Source of the DNA: Pseudolabrys sp.
Lineage (GTDB): Bacteria; Pseudomonadota; Alphaproteobacteria; Rhizobiales; Xanthobacteraceae
Direction: 5' to 3'
NCBI GenBank assembly: GCA_026125925.1
Contig: JAHCKF010000115.1
Span: 1-9,289, forward strand
DNA: 9,289 nt
Under the pieces are notes generated by a model. The model did no database searches. It saw only the letters and a program-made list of their open reading frames with translations, and was not told where the DNA came from. Every line of letters starts with the position of its first letter. Position 1 is the first letter of the stretch. The position numbers and the translations under genes were made by a program. Shown piece after piece: positions 1-5,772 of the stretch.

Positions 1-2
1 CG

Positions 3-1733
3 CGAGACGCTTCAGCGTTGCCTGATGCGTCACCTTCCGCCGTGTTGCCCGCCGAGCCGATGCCCGATTCCGGCGCCACCGCCGCGTCGTCGGTGCGCGA
101 GACCATCGACCTGCTCGAACTCGACCTCAGCGCCATGATTCGCGACGTCGCTCAGGCCGCCGAAGCGGTGCACAGCGGCACCTCGGCTTCGGCGCAGGCA
201 CTGGCCTCGATCCGGACGCGCGGCGAGACGCTCGCCAGCCAGTCGCAGGACGCGCGGCGCGATGCCGGCCAGGTCGCCTCCGCCACCACCGAGCTCGCCC
301 AGTCGGCCGGCGAGATCGACCAGCGCGTCCGCGCCGCCGGCGCCCTCACCGACGACGCCGAAGCCGCGGCTTCCGCCGCCAACCGCAGCGTCGATGAACT
401 CAAGACGTCGATCGGCGACATCAGCAAGGTGGTCAACCTGATCGCCAATGTCGCGCGCCAGACCAACCTGCTCGCGCTCAACGCCACCATCGAAGCGGCG
501 CGTGCCGGCGCCGCCGGCCGCGGCTTCGCGGTGGTCGCAGCCGAGGTCAAGGAATTGTCGGTGCGCACGCAGACGGCGACCGAGGAGATCACGCGCAAGA
601 TCGAGACGCTGCAAAAGGCGGCCGCCGTGTCGATCGCCGCCGTACACCGCATTTCGGAGGCGACCCAGGCGGTGCGCCCGGTGTTCTCCTCGATCGCCGA
701 GGCGGTGCAGGCCCAGGTGCGCACCACCGACGGTCTGTCGCAGAACGCGACCGAGACCTCGGTCTTCATCGGCGCCGTCGCCGATGGCGCCAGCGAGATC
801 AAGAATGCCGCGGCCGACGCCACCGCGCACGGCGAAAAGGTCGATCAGTCCGGCCGCGAGGCCGGCCGCCTCGCCGAGCGCCTGAAAACGCGTTGCGTTA
901 TTTTCCTGCGCCTCACCGACATCGGCGACCGCCGCCGGCATGAGCGCCTGCCCTGCGAACTCGACGTGACTTTGCAGATCAGCGGCGTGCCGTTGCGCGG
1001 CCGCACGGCCGACATTTCCGAGGGCGGTCTGCTGGTCCGCCTGAGCGAGCCGCATGCGCTCAACACCGGCACAGTGATACCGGCCGAGATCAATGGCATC
1101 GGCCCGTGCGAGGTGCACCTCGTCAATCAGTCGCCGCTCGGACTGCACCTGGCGTTCGGTCCGCTGGCGCCGGAAACCAAGGCGCATCTCGAGGGCCGCC
1201 TCGAGGCCATACGCTCCGCCAACAAGGAATTCATCGCCCGCGCCATCGGCGCCGCCGACCGCATTTCCGGCCTGTTCGAGCAAGCGGTGAATTCCGGCCG
1301 CATCGCGATCGATGATCTGTTCGATAATTGTTACGTGCCGATCCCCGGCACCAACCCGCCGCAACACCGCACCAAATTCCTGCCGCTATGCGAGGAAATC
1401 CTGCCGACCGTGCAGGAGCCGCTGCTCGCCAGCGATCCGCGCCTGGTGTTCTGCGCCGCCGTCGACCGCAACGGCTACCTGCCGGTGCACAACGCGGTCT
1501 ATTCGCAGCCGCAGCGGCCGGACGATCCGATCTGGAACGCAGCCCATTCGCGCAACCGCCGCATCTTCGACGACCGCGCCGGCCTGTCCGCCGGGCGCGT
1601 GGTCCGGCCCTACATCATCCAGAACTACCCGCGCGACATGGGCGACAAGATCGTCATGATGTGGGAAATCGGCGCGCCGATCCGTGTCTTCGGCAAGAAG
1701 TGGGGCGGCTTCCGAACCGCCTACACGCTGTAG
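3..1733 (+). CDS. Soluble methyl-accepting chemotaxis-type protein with MCP signalling, PilZ and C-terminal Cache-like domains (5' end possibly outside window)
   Basis: Likely a cytoplasmic chemoreceptor that controls a CheA/CheW array. Numbering runs from the TTG at 18, the first possible start in the window; the frame is open to the left edge, and ATG codons at 60 and 135 are alternatives. Residues about 25-292 form an alanine-rich coiled coil with the classic MCP tip: [17 protein letters not shown] (148-164) followed by [14 protein letters not shown] (167-180). The two arms around E159 are about 130 residues each. There is no transmembrane segment and no HAMP domain. A PilZ domain follows (about 303-395) with both c-di-GMP-binding motifs, RRRHER (305-310, RxxxR) and DISEGG (332-337, D/NxSxxG). 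The last 175 residues contain [20 protein letters not shown] (473-492) and end in [10 protein letters not shown]; this Cache-like ending is known from many alphaproteobacterial receptors. The ligand is unknown. Family call is sure, the start is not. Confidence 0.9.
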   Translation, partial: RDASALPDASPSAVLPAEPMPDSGATAASSVRETIDLLELDLSAMIRDVAQAAEAVHSGTSASAQALASIRTRGETLASQSQDARRDAGQVASATTELAQSAGEIDQRVRAAGALTDDAEAAASAANRSVDELKTSIGDISKVVNLIANVARQTNLLALNATIEAARAGAAGRGFAVVAAEVKELSVRTQTATEEITRKIETLQKAAAVSIAAVHRISEATQAVRPVFSSIAEAVQAQVRTTDGLSQNATETSVFIGAVADGASEIKNAAADATAHGEKVDQSGREAGRLAERLKTRCVIFLRLTDIGDRRRHERLPCELDVTLQISGVPLRGRTADISEGGLLVRLSEPHALNTGTVIPAEINGIGPCEVHLVNQSPLGLHLAFGPLAPETKAHLEGRLEAIRSANKEFIARAIGAADRISGLFEQAVNSGRIAIDDLFDNCYVPIPGTNPPQHRTKFLPLCEEILPTVQEPLLASDPRLVFCAAVDRNGYLPVHNAVYSQPQRPDDPIWNAAHSRNRRIFDDRAGLSAGRVVRPYIIQNYPRDMGDKIVMMWEIGAPIRVFGKKWGGFRTAYTL

Positions 1734-1736
1734 CAC

Positions 1737-1785
1737 CCGGTCATCGTTACCGCTTCCTTACCCCGACCCCGTAAAGTTTGACCGG
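1737..1785. repeat. Long-loop inverted repeat after the chemoreceptor gene
   Basis: CCGGTCA (1737-1743) is the exact reverse complement of TGACCGG (1779-1785). Inside it TTAC (1747-1750) can pair with GTAA (1771-1774), leaving a 20-base loop. It starts 3 bases after the stop codon. No run of T follows, so it is a poor rho-independent terminator. It could be an mRNA 3'-end structure or an operator for the next gene, or it could be chance. Confidence 0.35.
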
Positions 1786-1862
1786 AGTTCTTCAACCGCC
1801 TGCAAGCGCGGCGTGTCTATGGTGCATGGCGACAATTCTCTCGCTTCCGGAATTGGACGGCC

Positions 1863-2276
1863 GTGGCCCGACCAGCGACATATACGAGACGGCTTGCGCC
1901 GGCGCATGAACGCCGGCCGCTGCGGATGTCGGACATCGTCGGCCTGACCGTCGGCGCCGCGTTTCTGGTCGGCATCCTGGCGGTGCTGGTCGTTTTCGGA
2001 CCGAAGTTTCAACCGGCGCAGCGCGAGCCGACCGCCGAAGAAATCGCCGCAAAAGTCCATAAGGAAAACCTGCGGGCACGCGCCGCCTACCGCCAGGGTT
2101 CGATCCTGATCGTCGACCCGGACTCCTGCACCGACTACGCTTTCGACAACTGGACCGGCAACGTCCAGTACAAGAGCGATGTCGATTGCGACGCGCGGAT
2201 TGCCGCGATGCAGAAGAGCCAGGCACAAAATGCCGCCGACCGCGTGCGCAGCGTCGTCGAGGGCTTCCGCCGCTAG
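1863..2276 (+). CDS. Small single-pass membrane protein of unknown function
   Basis: A 137-residue protein read from GTG at 1863; ATG at 1926 (residue 22) is an alternative start. Neither has a strong Shine-Dalgarno sequence. Residues 1-22 are rich in Arg/Lys, 26-46 form one hydrophobic helix, and 47-137 are hydrophilic. By the positive-inside rule the tail would face the periplasm. The tail holds QGSILIVDPDSCTDYAFDNW (78-97) and, after a Thr-Gly turn, a second cysteine at 109. I recognise this GSI-x-Cys, FDN-x-TG, D-Cys pattern from short hypothetical proteins of Bradyrhizobium-type genomes, and the two cysteines could form a disulfide in the periplasm. No function can be assigned. It stands alone: 129 bases follow the chemoreceptor gene and 139 precede the next start. 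Codon bias matches the neighbours, so it is probably real. Confidence 0.75.
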   Translation: MARPATYTRRLAPAHERRPLRMSDIVGLTVGAAFLVGILAVLVVFGPKFQPAQREPTAEEIAAKVHKENLRARAAYRQGSILIVDPDSCTDYAFDNWTGNVQYKSDVDCDARIAAMQKSQAQNAADRVRSVVEGFRR

Positions 2277-2291
2277 GCGGGGAACCTAGCG
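2271..2291. repeat. Short hairpin overlapping the stop codon of the small membrane protein gene
   Basis: CGCTAGG (2271-2277) and CCTAGCG (2285-2291) form a perfect 7-bp stem with a 7-base loop. The TAG stop (2274-2276) lies in the left arm. No T-tract follows, so intrinsic termination is unlikely; the hairpin may protect the mRNA 3' end. Confidence 0.4.
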
Positions 2292-2343
2292 ATTATCAAA
2301 AGACGCATTTGCGCCGCGCCGTGAGCGCGCGCCGTTCCAAACC

Positions 2344-2368
2344 GGAACAATTCAGCCGAGGTCGTGTT
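2344..2368 (+). promoter_or_regulatory. Candidate EcfG-type (general stress response) promoter
   Basis: GGAAC (2344-2348) is followed after 17 bases by GTT (2366-2368), or after 16 bases by TGTT. Alphaproteobacterial EcfG sigma factors, released by the PhyR-NepR partner switch, recognise GGAAC-N16/17-cGTT. Transcription would start near 2375, giving a leader of about 40 bases before the ATG at 2416. The element is intergenic and points toward the membrane protein gene. The match is good but the motif is short, so it remains a prediction. The GGAAC also forms the right arm of a small dyad with GTTCC (2334-2338). Confidence 0.5.
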
Positions 2369-2403
2369 GACGCGCCATAACACGGACACGCGTCCGCGTG
2401 CAT

Positions 2404-2408
2404 GGAGG
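2404..2408 (+). promoter_or_regulatory. Ribosome binding site fixing the start of the four-pass membrane protein
   Basis: GGAGG sits 7 bases before ATG 2416. This rules out the in-frame GTG at 2398, which would lie upstream of the site. Confidence 0.8.
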
Positions 2409-2415
2409 CTGGGTC

Positions 2416-3360
2416 ATGTCTATGACGGAAATCGATATTGTAACCGCGGGCGATGCGGAATCCGCGGTGAGTTGGCGCGCCATCATCGCCGGTGCGGTCA
2501 CGTCCGCCGCCCTCACCTTGATCCTCGTCGCATTCGGCGTCGGCGTCGGCTTCTCGGTGATTTCGCCCTGGAGCGGCGAAGGCATCTCGGCGACGACCTT
2601 CACCATTGCCGGCGGCATCTATCTCATCGTCGTGGCGATGTTGTCGTCCACCGTCGGCGGCTATCTCGCCGGCCGCCTGCGTCCGCTGTGGTCGAGCGTC
2701 CATGAGCATGAGCGCTATTTCCGTGACTCCGCTCATGGCCTCGTGACCTGGGCCGTGGCGACCGGTCTCGTTGTCACCGTACTCGGCGGTGCCATGACCG
2801 CTTTGGTCGGCGCTACGGGGGCCGGCATCGTCGCGGCCGGCTCGCAGCCGGCTGACGTCTACGTCGATACGCTACTGCGCACCACCTCCCCGGCCGCGCA
2901 GAACGCTCCCGCCGCCGCGCCGAATGCGGCGGATCAGGCCACCGCTCCGGCGCCGGCGACGGAGAACGCCCCGCCGCTGCAGGGCGGCCAGTTGCCGACC
3001 GGCCGCACCGCGCAGAACGTCGATCGCGCCTCGATCGCCCGCATTCTCGCGCCGGCGATGATCAAGGGCGGCAGCATCAGCGAGCCGGATCGCGCCTATC
3101 TGGCGCAAGTGGTGGCGGCCCGTACGGGCATGCCGCAGGCTCAGGCCCAGCAGCGCGTCGATGAAATCATCAACCAGGCGAAGGCGGCCGCCGACAAGGC
3201 GCGCAAGTCCTCGGCAGCTTTCGCCTTCTGGCTCGCCTTCGCCATGCTTGCCGGCGCGCTGTCGGCGTCGCTGGCGGCGATCGAGGGCGGCAACCTGCGT
3301 AACCGCGAATGGTGGCTGCCCGCCGGCAACCGCGTCGTGCGCACGACGCCTGCCGAATAA
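2416..3360 (+). CDS. Four-pass membrane protein of unknown function, alphaproteobacterial type
   Basis: A 314-residue protein. Predicted membrane helices are at about 21-50, 62-86, 108-140 and 267-289; the first three are rich in Gly and Ala, suggesting close helix packing. Between helices 3 and 4 lies a loop of about 125 residues. Its first part (158-188) is low-complexity Ala/Pro. Its second part (about 203-264) is predicted helical and contains DRAYLAQVVAARTGMPQAQA (225-244), a stretch I recognise from uncharacterised Rhizobiales membrane proteins with the same layout. Some of these carry the database label 'PhnA-like', which says nothing about function. The C-terminus, with NREWWLPAGNR (296-306), should be cytoplasmic if the N-terminus is. 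A possible EcfG promoter lies upstream and a micro-peptide gene lies 26 bases downstream, probably in the same transcript. A role in envelope stress is inference only. Confidence 0.85.
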   Translation: MSMTEIDIVTAGDAESAVSWRAIIAGAVTSAALTLILVAFGVGVGFSVISPWSGEGISATTFTIAGGIYLIVVAMLSSTVGGYLAGRLRPLWSSVHEHERYFRDSAHGLVTWAVATGLVVTVLGGAMTALVGATGAGIVAAGSQPADVYVDTLLRTTSPAAQNAPAAAPNAADQATAPAPATENAPPLQGGQLPTGRTAQNVDRASIARILAPAMIKGGSISEPDRAYLAQVVAARTGMPQAQAQQRVDEIINQAKAAADKARKSSAAFAFWLAFAMLAGALSASLAAIEGGNLRNREWWLPAGNRVVRTTPAE

Positions 3361-3386
3361 ACAACCGCAAACCGAAGGAGACGATC

Positions 3387-3461
3387 ATGCCTATTCTCTT
3401 GTGGCTCCTCGGCGTTCCGATCAGCCTCATCCTCGTGCTGATGCTGCTCGGCGTCGCTTAA
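3387..3461 (+). CDS. 24-residue hydrophobic micro-peptide
   Basis: A short frame, easily missed by gene callers: MPILLWLLGVPISLILVLML followed by LGVA and TAA. Support comes from AAGGAG (3375-3380), ideally placed 6 bases before the ATG and the best Shine-Dalgarno sequence in the window, and from the terminator that starts 24 bases after its stop. The whole peptide is one membrane helix with a Gly-Val-Pro kink near the middle. It probably shares a transcript with the four-pass membrane protein, so it may bind or regulate it, as small membrane peptides do for transporters, or act alone under stress. Similar tiny peptides exist in Rhizobiales genomes as unnamed proteins. Function unknown. Confidence 0.7.
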   Translation: MPILLWLLGVPISLILVLMLLGVA

Positions 3462-3484
3462 GAACAGTACGCGAAACAAACGGC

Positions 3485-3522
3485 AAAGCCCGCCCGTCGG
3501 CAGACGCGGCGGGCTTTCGTTT
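3485..3522 (+). terminator. Rho-independent terminator after the micro-peptide gene
   Basis: AAAGCCCGCC (3485-3494) pairs perfectly with GGCGGGCTTT (3508-3517) around a 13-base loop. The T-rich tail CTTTCGTTT follows. GGC (3482-3484) and GCC (3523-3525) could extend the stem past a bulge. It closes the 2416-3461 unit and insulates the next promoter. Confidence 0.85.
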
Positions 3523-3539
3523 GCCAGCCCACCCGGCGC

Positions 3540-3553
3540 TTGATCTAGCGCAA
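3540..3553 (+). promoter_or_regulatory. FNR/FixK-type binding site
   Basis: TTGATCTAGCGCAA matches the FixK/FNR-family pattern TTGAT-N4-ATCAA. The right half-site is CGCAA, a variant known at FixK2-activated promoters of Bradyrhizobium (consensus close to TTG(A/C)-N6-(T/G)CGCAA). The centre is 3546.5. In the usual class II arrangement (-41.5) transcription would start near 3588, leaving room for the ribosome binding site at 3601 and the ATG at 3611. The box lies between a terminator and the gene, where a promoter is expected. It predicts activation under low oxygen, but no clear -10 hexamer is visible. Confidence 0.6.
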
Positions 3554-3610
3554 AGCCCCGCCCGCCCTTTGCTGCGATTTCTCTGCATTGAGGAAGATCG
3601 GGAGGGTTCG

Positions 3611-4072
3611 ATGCGTCTGCGCTTTGTCTGCGCCCTGCTTGGCGCCCTGTTCATGGCCGGCTCGATCTGGGCGGGTCCGGCCGCGGCCGAGCCCGCGATG
3701 CCGAGCGAAGCGGTGCAGGAAAAGCTGATCAAGACCTGCATTCTGACGCTGAACGACGCCAACCTCACCGGAAACTACACGGTGCTGCACGCCAAGCTCG
3801 CCAAGCCGTTCCGCACGCAATTCAACCCCGACAAGCTCAAAGCCGGTTTCAAGGGGTTCGCCGACCAGCAGATCGATCTGTCGGTCGTCGCCATCAAGAC
3901 TCCCGTCGCTTCGACGCCGAGCAAGATCGACGACCGCGGCGTGCTGCAACTGCGCGGCTACTTCGATACGCAGCCGAGCCGGGTTCACTATGAGCTGGAT
4001 TTTCTCGTGACCGAAGAAGAGTGGAAGCCGATTTCGATCAATGTGCGGGTGCGGCCCGCCTCCGAAAAGTAA
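3611..4072 (+). CDS. Secreted NTF2-like protein of unknown function
   Basis: A 153-residue protein. ATG 3611 is chosen because GGAGG (3601-3605) lies 5 bases upstream and a signal peptide begins there: basic residues 2-4, a hydrophobic core 5-21 and a cleavage site AAA/EP near 26/27. The frame is open further upstream, but that part overlaps other genes. The mature part begins with a helix containing CILTLNDANLTGNYTVLHAK (43-62). A second helical stretch follows, and the end is rich in beta-strand (VLQLRGYF, VHYELDFLV, EEWKPISINVRV). This order is typical of small NTF2-like/DUF4864-like periplasmic proteins of alphaproteobacteria; the fold assignment is from pattern, not search. The mature form has one cysteine (43). 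No catalytic residues are evident, so it probably binds a small ligand or partner. It lies 17 bases before the RDD gene, with which it likely forms an operon under the FixK-like box. Confidence 0.8.
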   Translation: MRLRFVCALLGALFMAGSIWAGPAAAEPAMPSEAVQEKLIKTCILTLNDANLTGNYTVLHAKLAKPFRTQFNPDKLKAGFKGFADQQIDLSVVAIKTPVASTPSKIDDRGVLQLRGYFDTQPSRVHYELDFLVTEEEWKPISINVRVRPASEK

Positions 4073-4089
4073 CCCCAGGAGCACGCATC

Positions 4090-4347
4090 ATGTCGCAACA
4101 GGACATCACCCAGCCGAAACCGGTGTCGACCACCCGCAAGGTCTTCGCCGCGATCCTGGATTTCTTCTTCATCTTCATCGTCGCCGGTTATGCGATCGCG
4201 CAGTTCTCCGGCGGCACGACCGAAGGCGGCTTCGAGCTCAACGGCGCGCCGGCCTTCGCGCTGTTCGGCATCGTCATCCTGTATTTCATCGTGTTCTCGC
4301 GCTTTCTCGGCGGCACCTTGTTCCAGCGCCTGCTCGGGGTACGCTAA
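4090..4347 (+). CDS. Short RDD-family membrane protein
   Basis: An 85-residue protein. AGGAG (4077-4081) lies 8 bases before the ATG. Two membrane helices are visible (about 18-38 and 54-72). The RDD hallmarks are present: Arg17 and Asp24 in helix 1 (RKVFAAILD, 16-24) and the cytoplasmic motif GGTLFQRLLGVR (74-85). Full RDD domains are usually 120-150 residues with a third helix after this motif; here the protein stops exactly at the motif. Short two-helix forms occur widely in alphaproteobacteria, so this need not be a deletion. Some RDD proteins act in cation/proton exchange, but most are uncharacterised, and this short form cannot be given a function. It is probably translated from the same mRNA as the NTF2-like gene. 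It converges with phaZ, 7 bases away. Confidence 0.85.
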   Translation: MSQQDITQPKPVSTTRKVFAAILDFFFIFIVAGYAIAQFSGGTTEGGFELNGAPAFALFGIVILYFIVFSRFLGGTLFQRLLGVR

Positions 4348-4354
4348 AGCGCGC

Positions 4355-5572
4355 TCAGTCGCTCTGCAGGATGACGTTCTTGACCTGCGGATAGATCTGG
4401 TTCTGCCAGGTCTTGCCGGAGAACACGCCGTAATGGCCGACGCCGGCCTGCATGTGATGGCGCTTGCGGTACGGCCGCAGTGACGTGCACAGGTCGTGCG
4501 CCGCCAAAGTCTGCCCGACGGCGCAGATGTCGTCCTTCTCACCCTCGACCGTGAACAGCATGGTGCGTTTGATCGCGGCCGGCTCGACCTTGCGCCCCTG
4601 ATAGGTCAATTCGCCGAGCGGCAGCGTGTGGTCCTGGAACACCAGTTTCACCGTCTCGAGATAGAACTCGGCGGCAAGATCGAGCACGGCGAAATACTCG
4701 TCGTAGAACGCCTTGGTCTGCTCGGCCTTCTCGGTATTGCCGCTGGCGATGTTGATATAGAGTTCGCGGTGCGCTTTGACGTGGCGGTCCATGTTCATCG
4801 ACATGAAGGCCATGAGCTGGACGAAGCCCGGATAGACGCGCCGCCCGCCGCCGGCATAGCGCGCCGGCACCGTGGCGATCATGTTGTTCTCGAACCACTC
4901 GATCGTCTTGCTCTTGGCCAGCTCGTTGACCTTGGTCGGCTGGACCCGCGTATCGATCGGACCTGCCATCAACGTCATCGAGCGCGGCTGCGCCGGATGA
5001 TCGCCCTGCGCCATCACGCTCGCCGCCACCAGCGCCGACACGCAAGGCTGGCACACCGCGACCATGTGCGCGCCGGGTCCGATCTTTTCGAGGAAGCGGA
5101 TGAGGTGGCTGGTATAATCGTCGAAGCCGAACCGGCCGGCGGACAGCGGCACGTCGCGGGCATTGTGCCAGTCGGTGATATAGACATCGTGCTCGGCCAG
5201 CATGGTGCGCACGGTGGCGCGCAGCAGCGTGGCGAAGTGCCCCGATAGCGGCGCGATGATCAGCACGCGCGGCTGCTCCTGGTCCGTGTCCTTTTTGAAA
5301 TGCAGCAGCGTGCCGAACGGCGTGACATCGGCCGCCTCTTCGGTAACGCCAACTTCCTGGTTGCCGACCATGACGCTGTCGATGCCGTAGCTCGGCCGCG
5401 TATGCGTCAGCCGGGCACGTGCCAGGAGTTCGTAGGCCGCCGACATGTTGCCGAGCATAGAGGGCCGCGCAGCGCCATTAAGGCGCGCACCGACAGTGCC
5501 GGCCGCCAAGGAGGCGAACTGGCGCAGCGGATCGAGAAAATCCGAATGCGCCTGATAGGCCTGATAGAGCAT
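4355..5572 (-). CDS. phaZ: Intracellular polyhydroxyalkanoate (PHB) depolymerase
   Basis: A 405-residue cytoplasmic enzyme that hydrolyses amorphous PHB on storage granules, releasing 3-hydroxybutyrate units when carbon is short. It is full length for the family (PhaZ1 of Cupriavidus necator is about 420). An alpha/beta-hydrolase core begins at RVLIIAPLSGHFATLLRATV (102-121). The nucleophile is the cysteine in VAVCQP (171-176, Cys174), replacing the serine of ordinary lipases, as in PhaZ1. The acid is Asp347 in EGEKDD (343-348) and the base is His380 in GVGHYGVFSG (377-386). The Cys-to-Asp (173) and Asp-to-His (33) spacings match those of the PhaZ1 triad Cys183-Asp355-His388. ATG 5572 is preceded by a weak GGGGA. 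The gene stands alone on the minus strand, and no PHA synthase or phasin lies nearby. Regulation may involve the region 5573-5772. Confidence 0.95.
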   Translation of the reverse strand: MLYQAYQAHSDFLDPLRQFASLAAGTVGARLNGAARPSMLGNMSAAYELLARARLTHTRPSYGIDSVMVGNQEVGVTEEAADVTPFGTLLHFKKDTDQEQPRVLIIAPLSGHFATLLRATVRTMLAEHDVYITDWHNARDVPLSAGRFGFDDYTSHLIRFLEKIGPGAHMVAVCQPCVSALVAASVMAQGDHPAQPRSMTLMAGPIDTRVQPTKVNELAKSKTIEWFENNMIATVPARYAGGGRRVYPGFVQLMAFMSMNMDRHVKAHRELYINIASGNTEKAEQTKAFYDEYFAVLDLAAEFYLETVKLVFQDHTLPLGELTYQGRKVEPAAIKRTMLFTVEGEKDDICAVGQTLAAHDLCTSLRPYRKRHHMQAGVGHYGVFSGKTWQNQIYPQVKNVILQSD

Positions 5573-5641
5573 CCAATCCCCGGTGGGTCCCGGCGAACCC
5601 TGCTTGCAACGCTAGTCCAATTCATGCTGCACTGCGAGATA

Positions 5642-5671
5642 ATTCTTGGCCTGCCGGAAGGCCGGGGACAA
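5642..5671 (-). promoter_or_regulatory. Weak candidate sigma-70 promoter for phaZ with a dyad in its spacer
   Basis: On the minus strand TTGTCC (5671-5666, 4 of 6 to the -35 consensus) and AAGAAT (5647-5642, 4 of 6 to the -10) are 18 bases apart. The spacer contains the inverted repeat GGCCT-N6-AGGCC (5648-5663), placed as an operator might be. The leader would be about 65 bases. The evidence is weak, and other starts within 5573-5772 are possible. Confidence 0.25.
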
Positions 5672-5708
5672 CCGCCGCCCCGGTATTGCTGCCGCCGACG
5701 GGAAACGA

Positions 5709-5736
5709 TTGATCGCTCTCGGTTTTCGGCTAAGCT
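5709..5736 (+). promoter_or_regulatory. Weak candidate sigma-70 promoter for the glutathione S-transferase gene
   Basis: TTGATC (4 of 6 to the -35) and TAAGCT (3 of 6 to the -10) are 16 bases apart. Transcription would begin near 5743, 30 bases before the ATG. Position and direction fit, but the hexamers are poor. Confidence 0.25.
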
Positions 5737-5772
5737 GACGAGGCCGGGCTGCGTCGAAGGGATGCTCATCTC

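Noticed and set aside
30..1367. Long open frame on the minus strand opposite the chemoreceptor
   Set aside because: Low-complexity translation rich in Gly, Arg and Ala; it is the antisense shadow of a high-GC gene, and the plus-strand protein has clear MCP and PilZ motifs.
2271..2291. Hairpin considered as a rho-independent terminator
   Set aside because: No T-tract follows the stem; kept only as a structural repeat.
2402..2425. Seven-codon upstream frame (ATG 2402) overlapping the start of the four-pass membrane protein gene
   Set aside because: The ribosome binding site lies inside it rather than before it, so it is unlikely to be translated.
4496..5248. 250-codon plus-strand frame inside phaZ
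   Set aside because: Antisense shadow; the phaZ frame has the complete catalytic triad and full family length.
5600..5636. TGC-rich stretches before phaZ as PhaR sites
   Set aside because: They do not form a proper CTGC-N3/4-GCAG element; mentioned only as a side note.
5701..5725. GGAAA-N16-GTTT upstream of the GST gene as a second EcfG promoter
   Set aside because: The last base of the strongly conserved GGAAC block is wrong, so the match is too weak.
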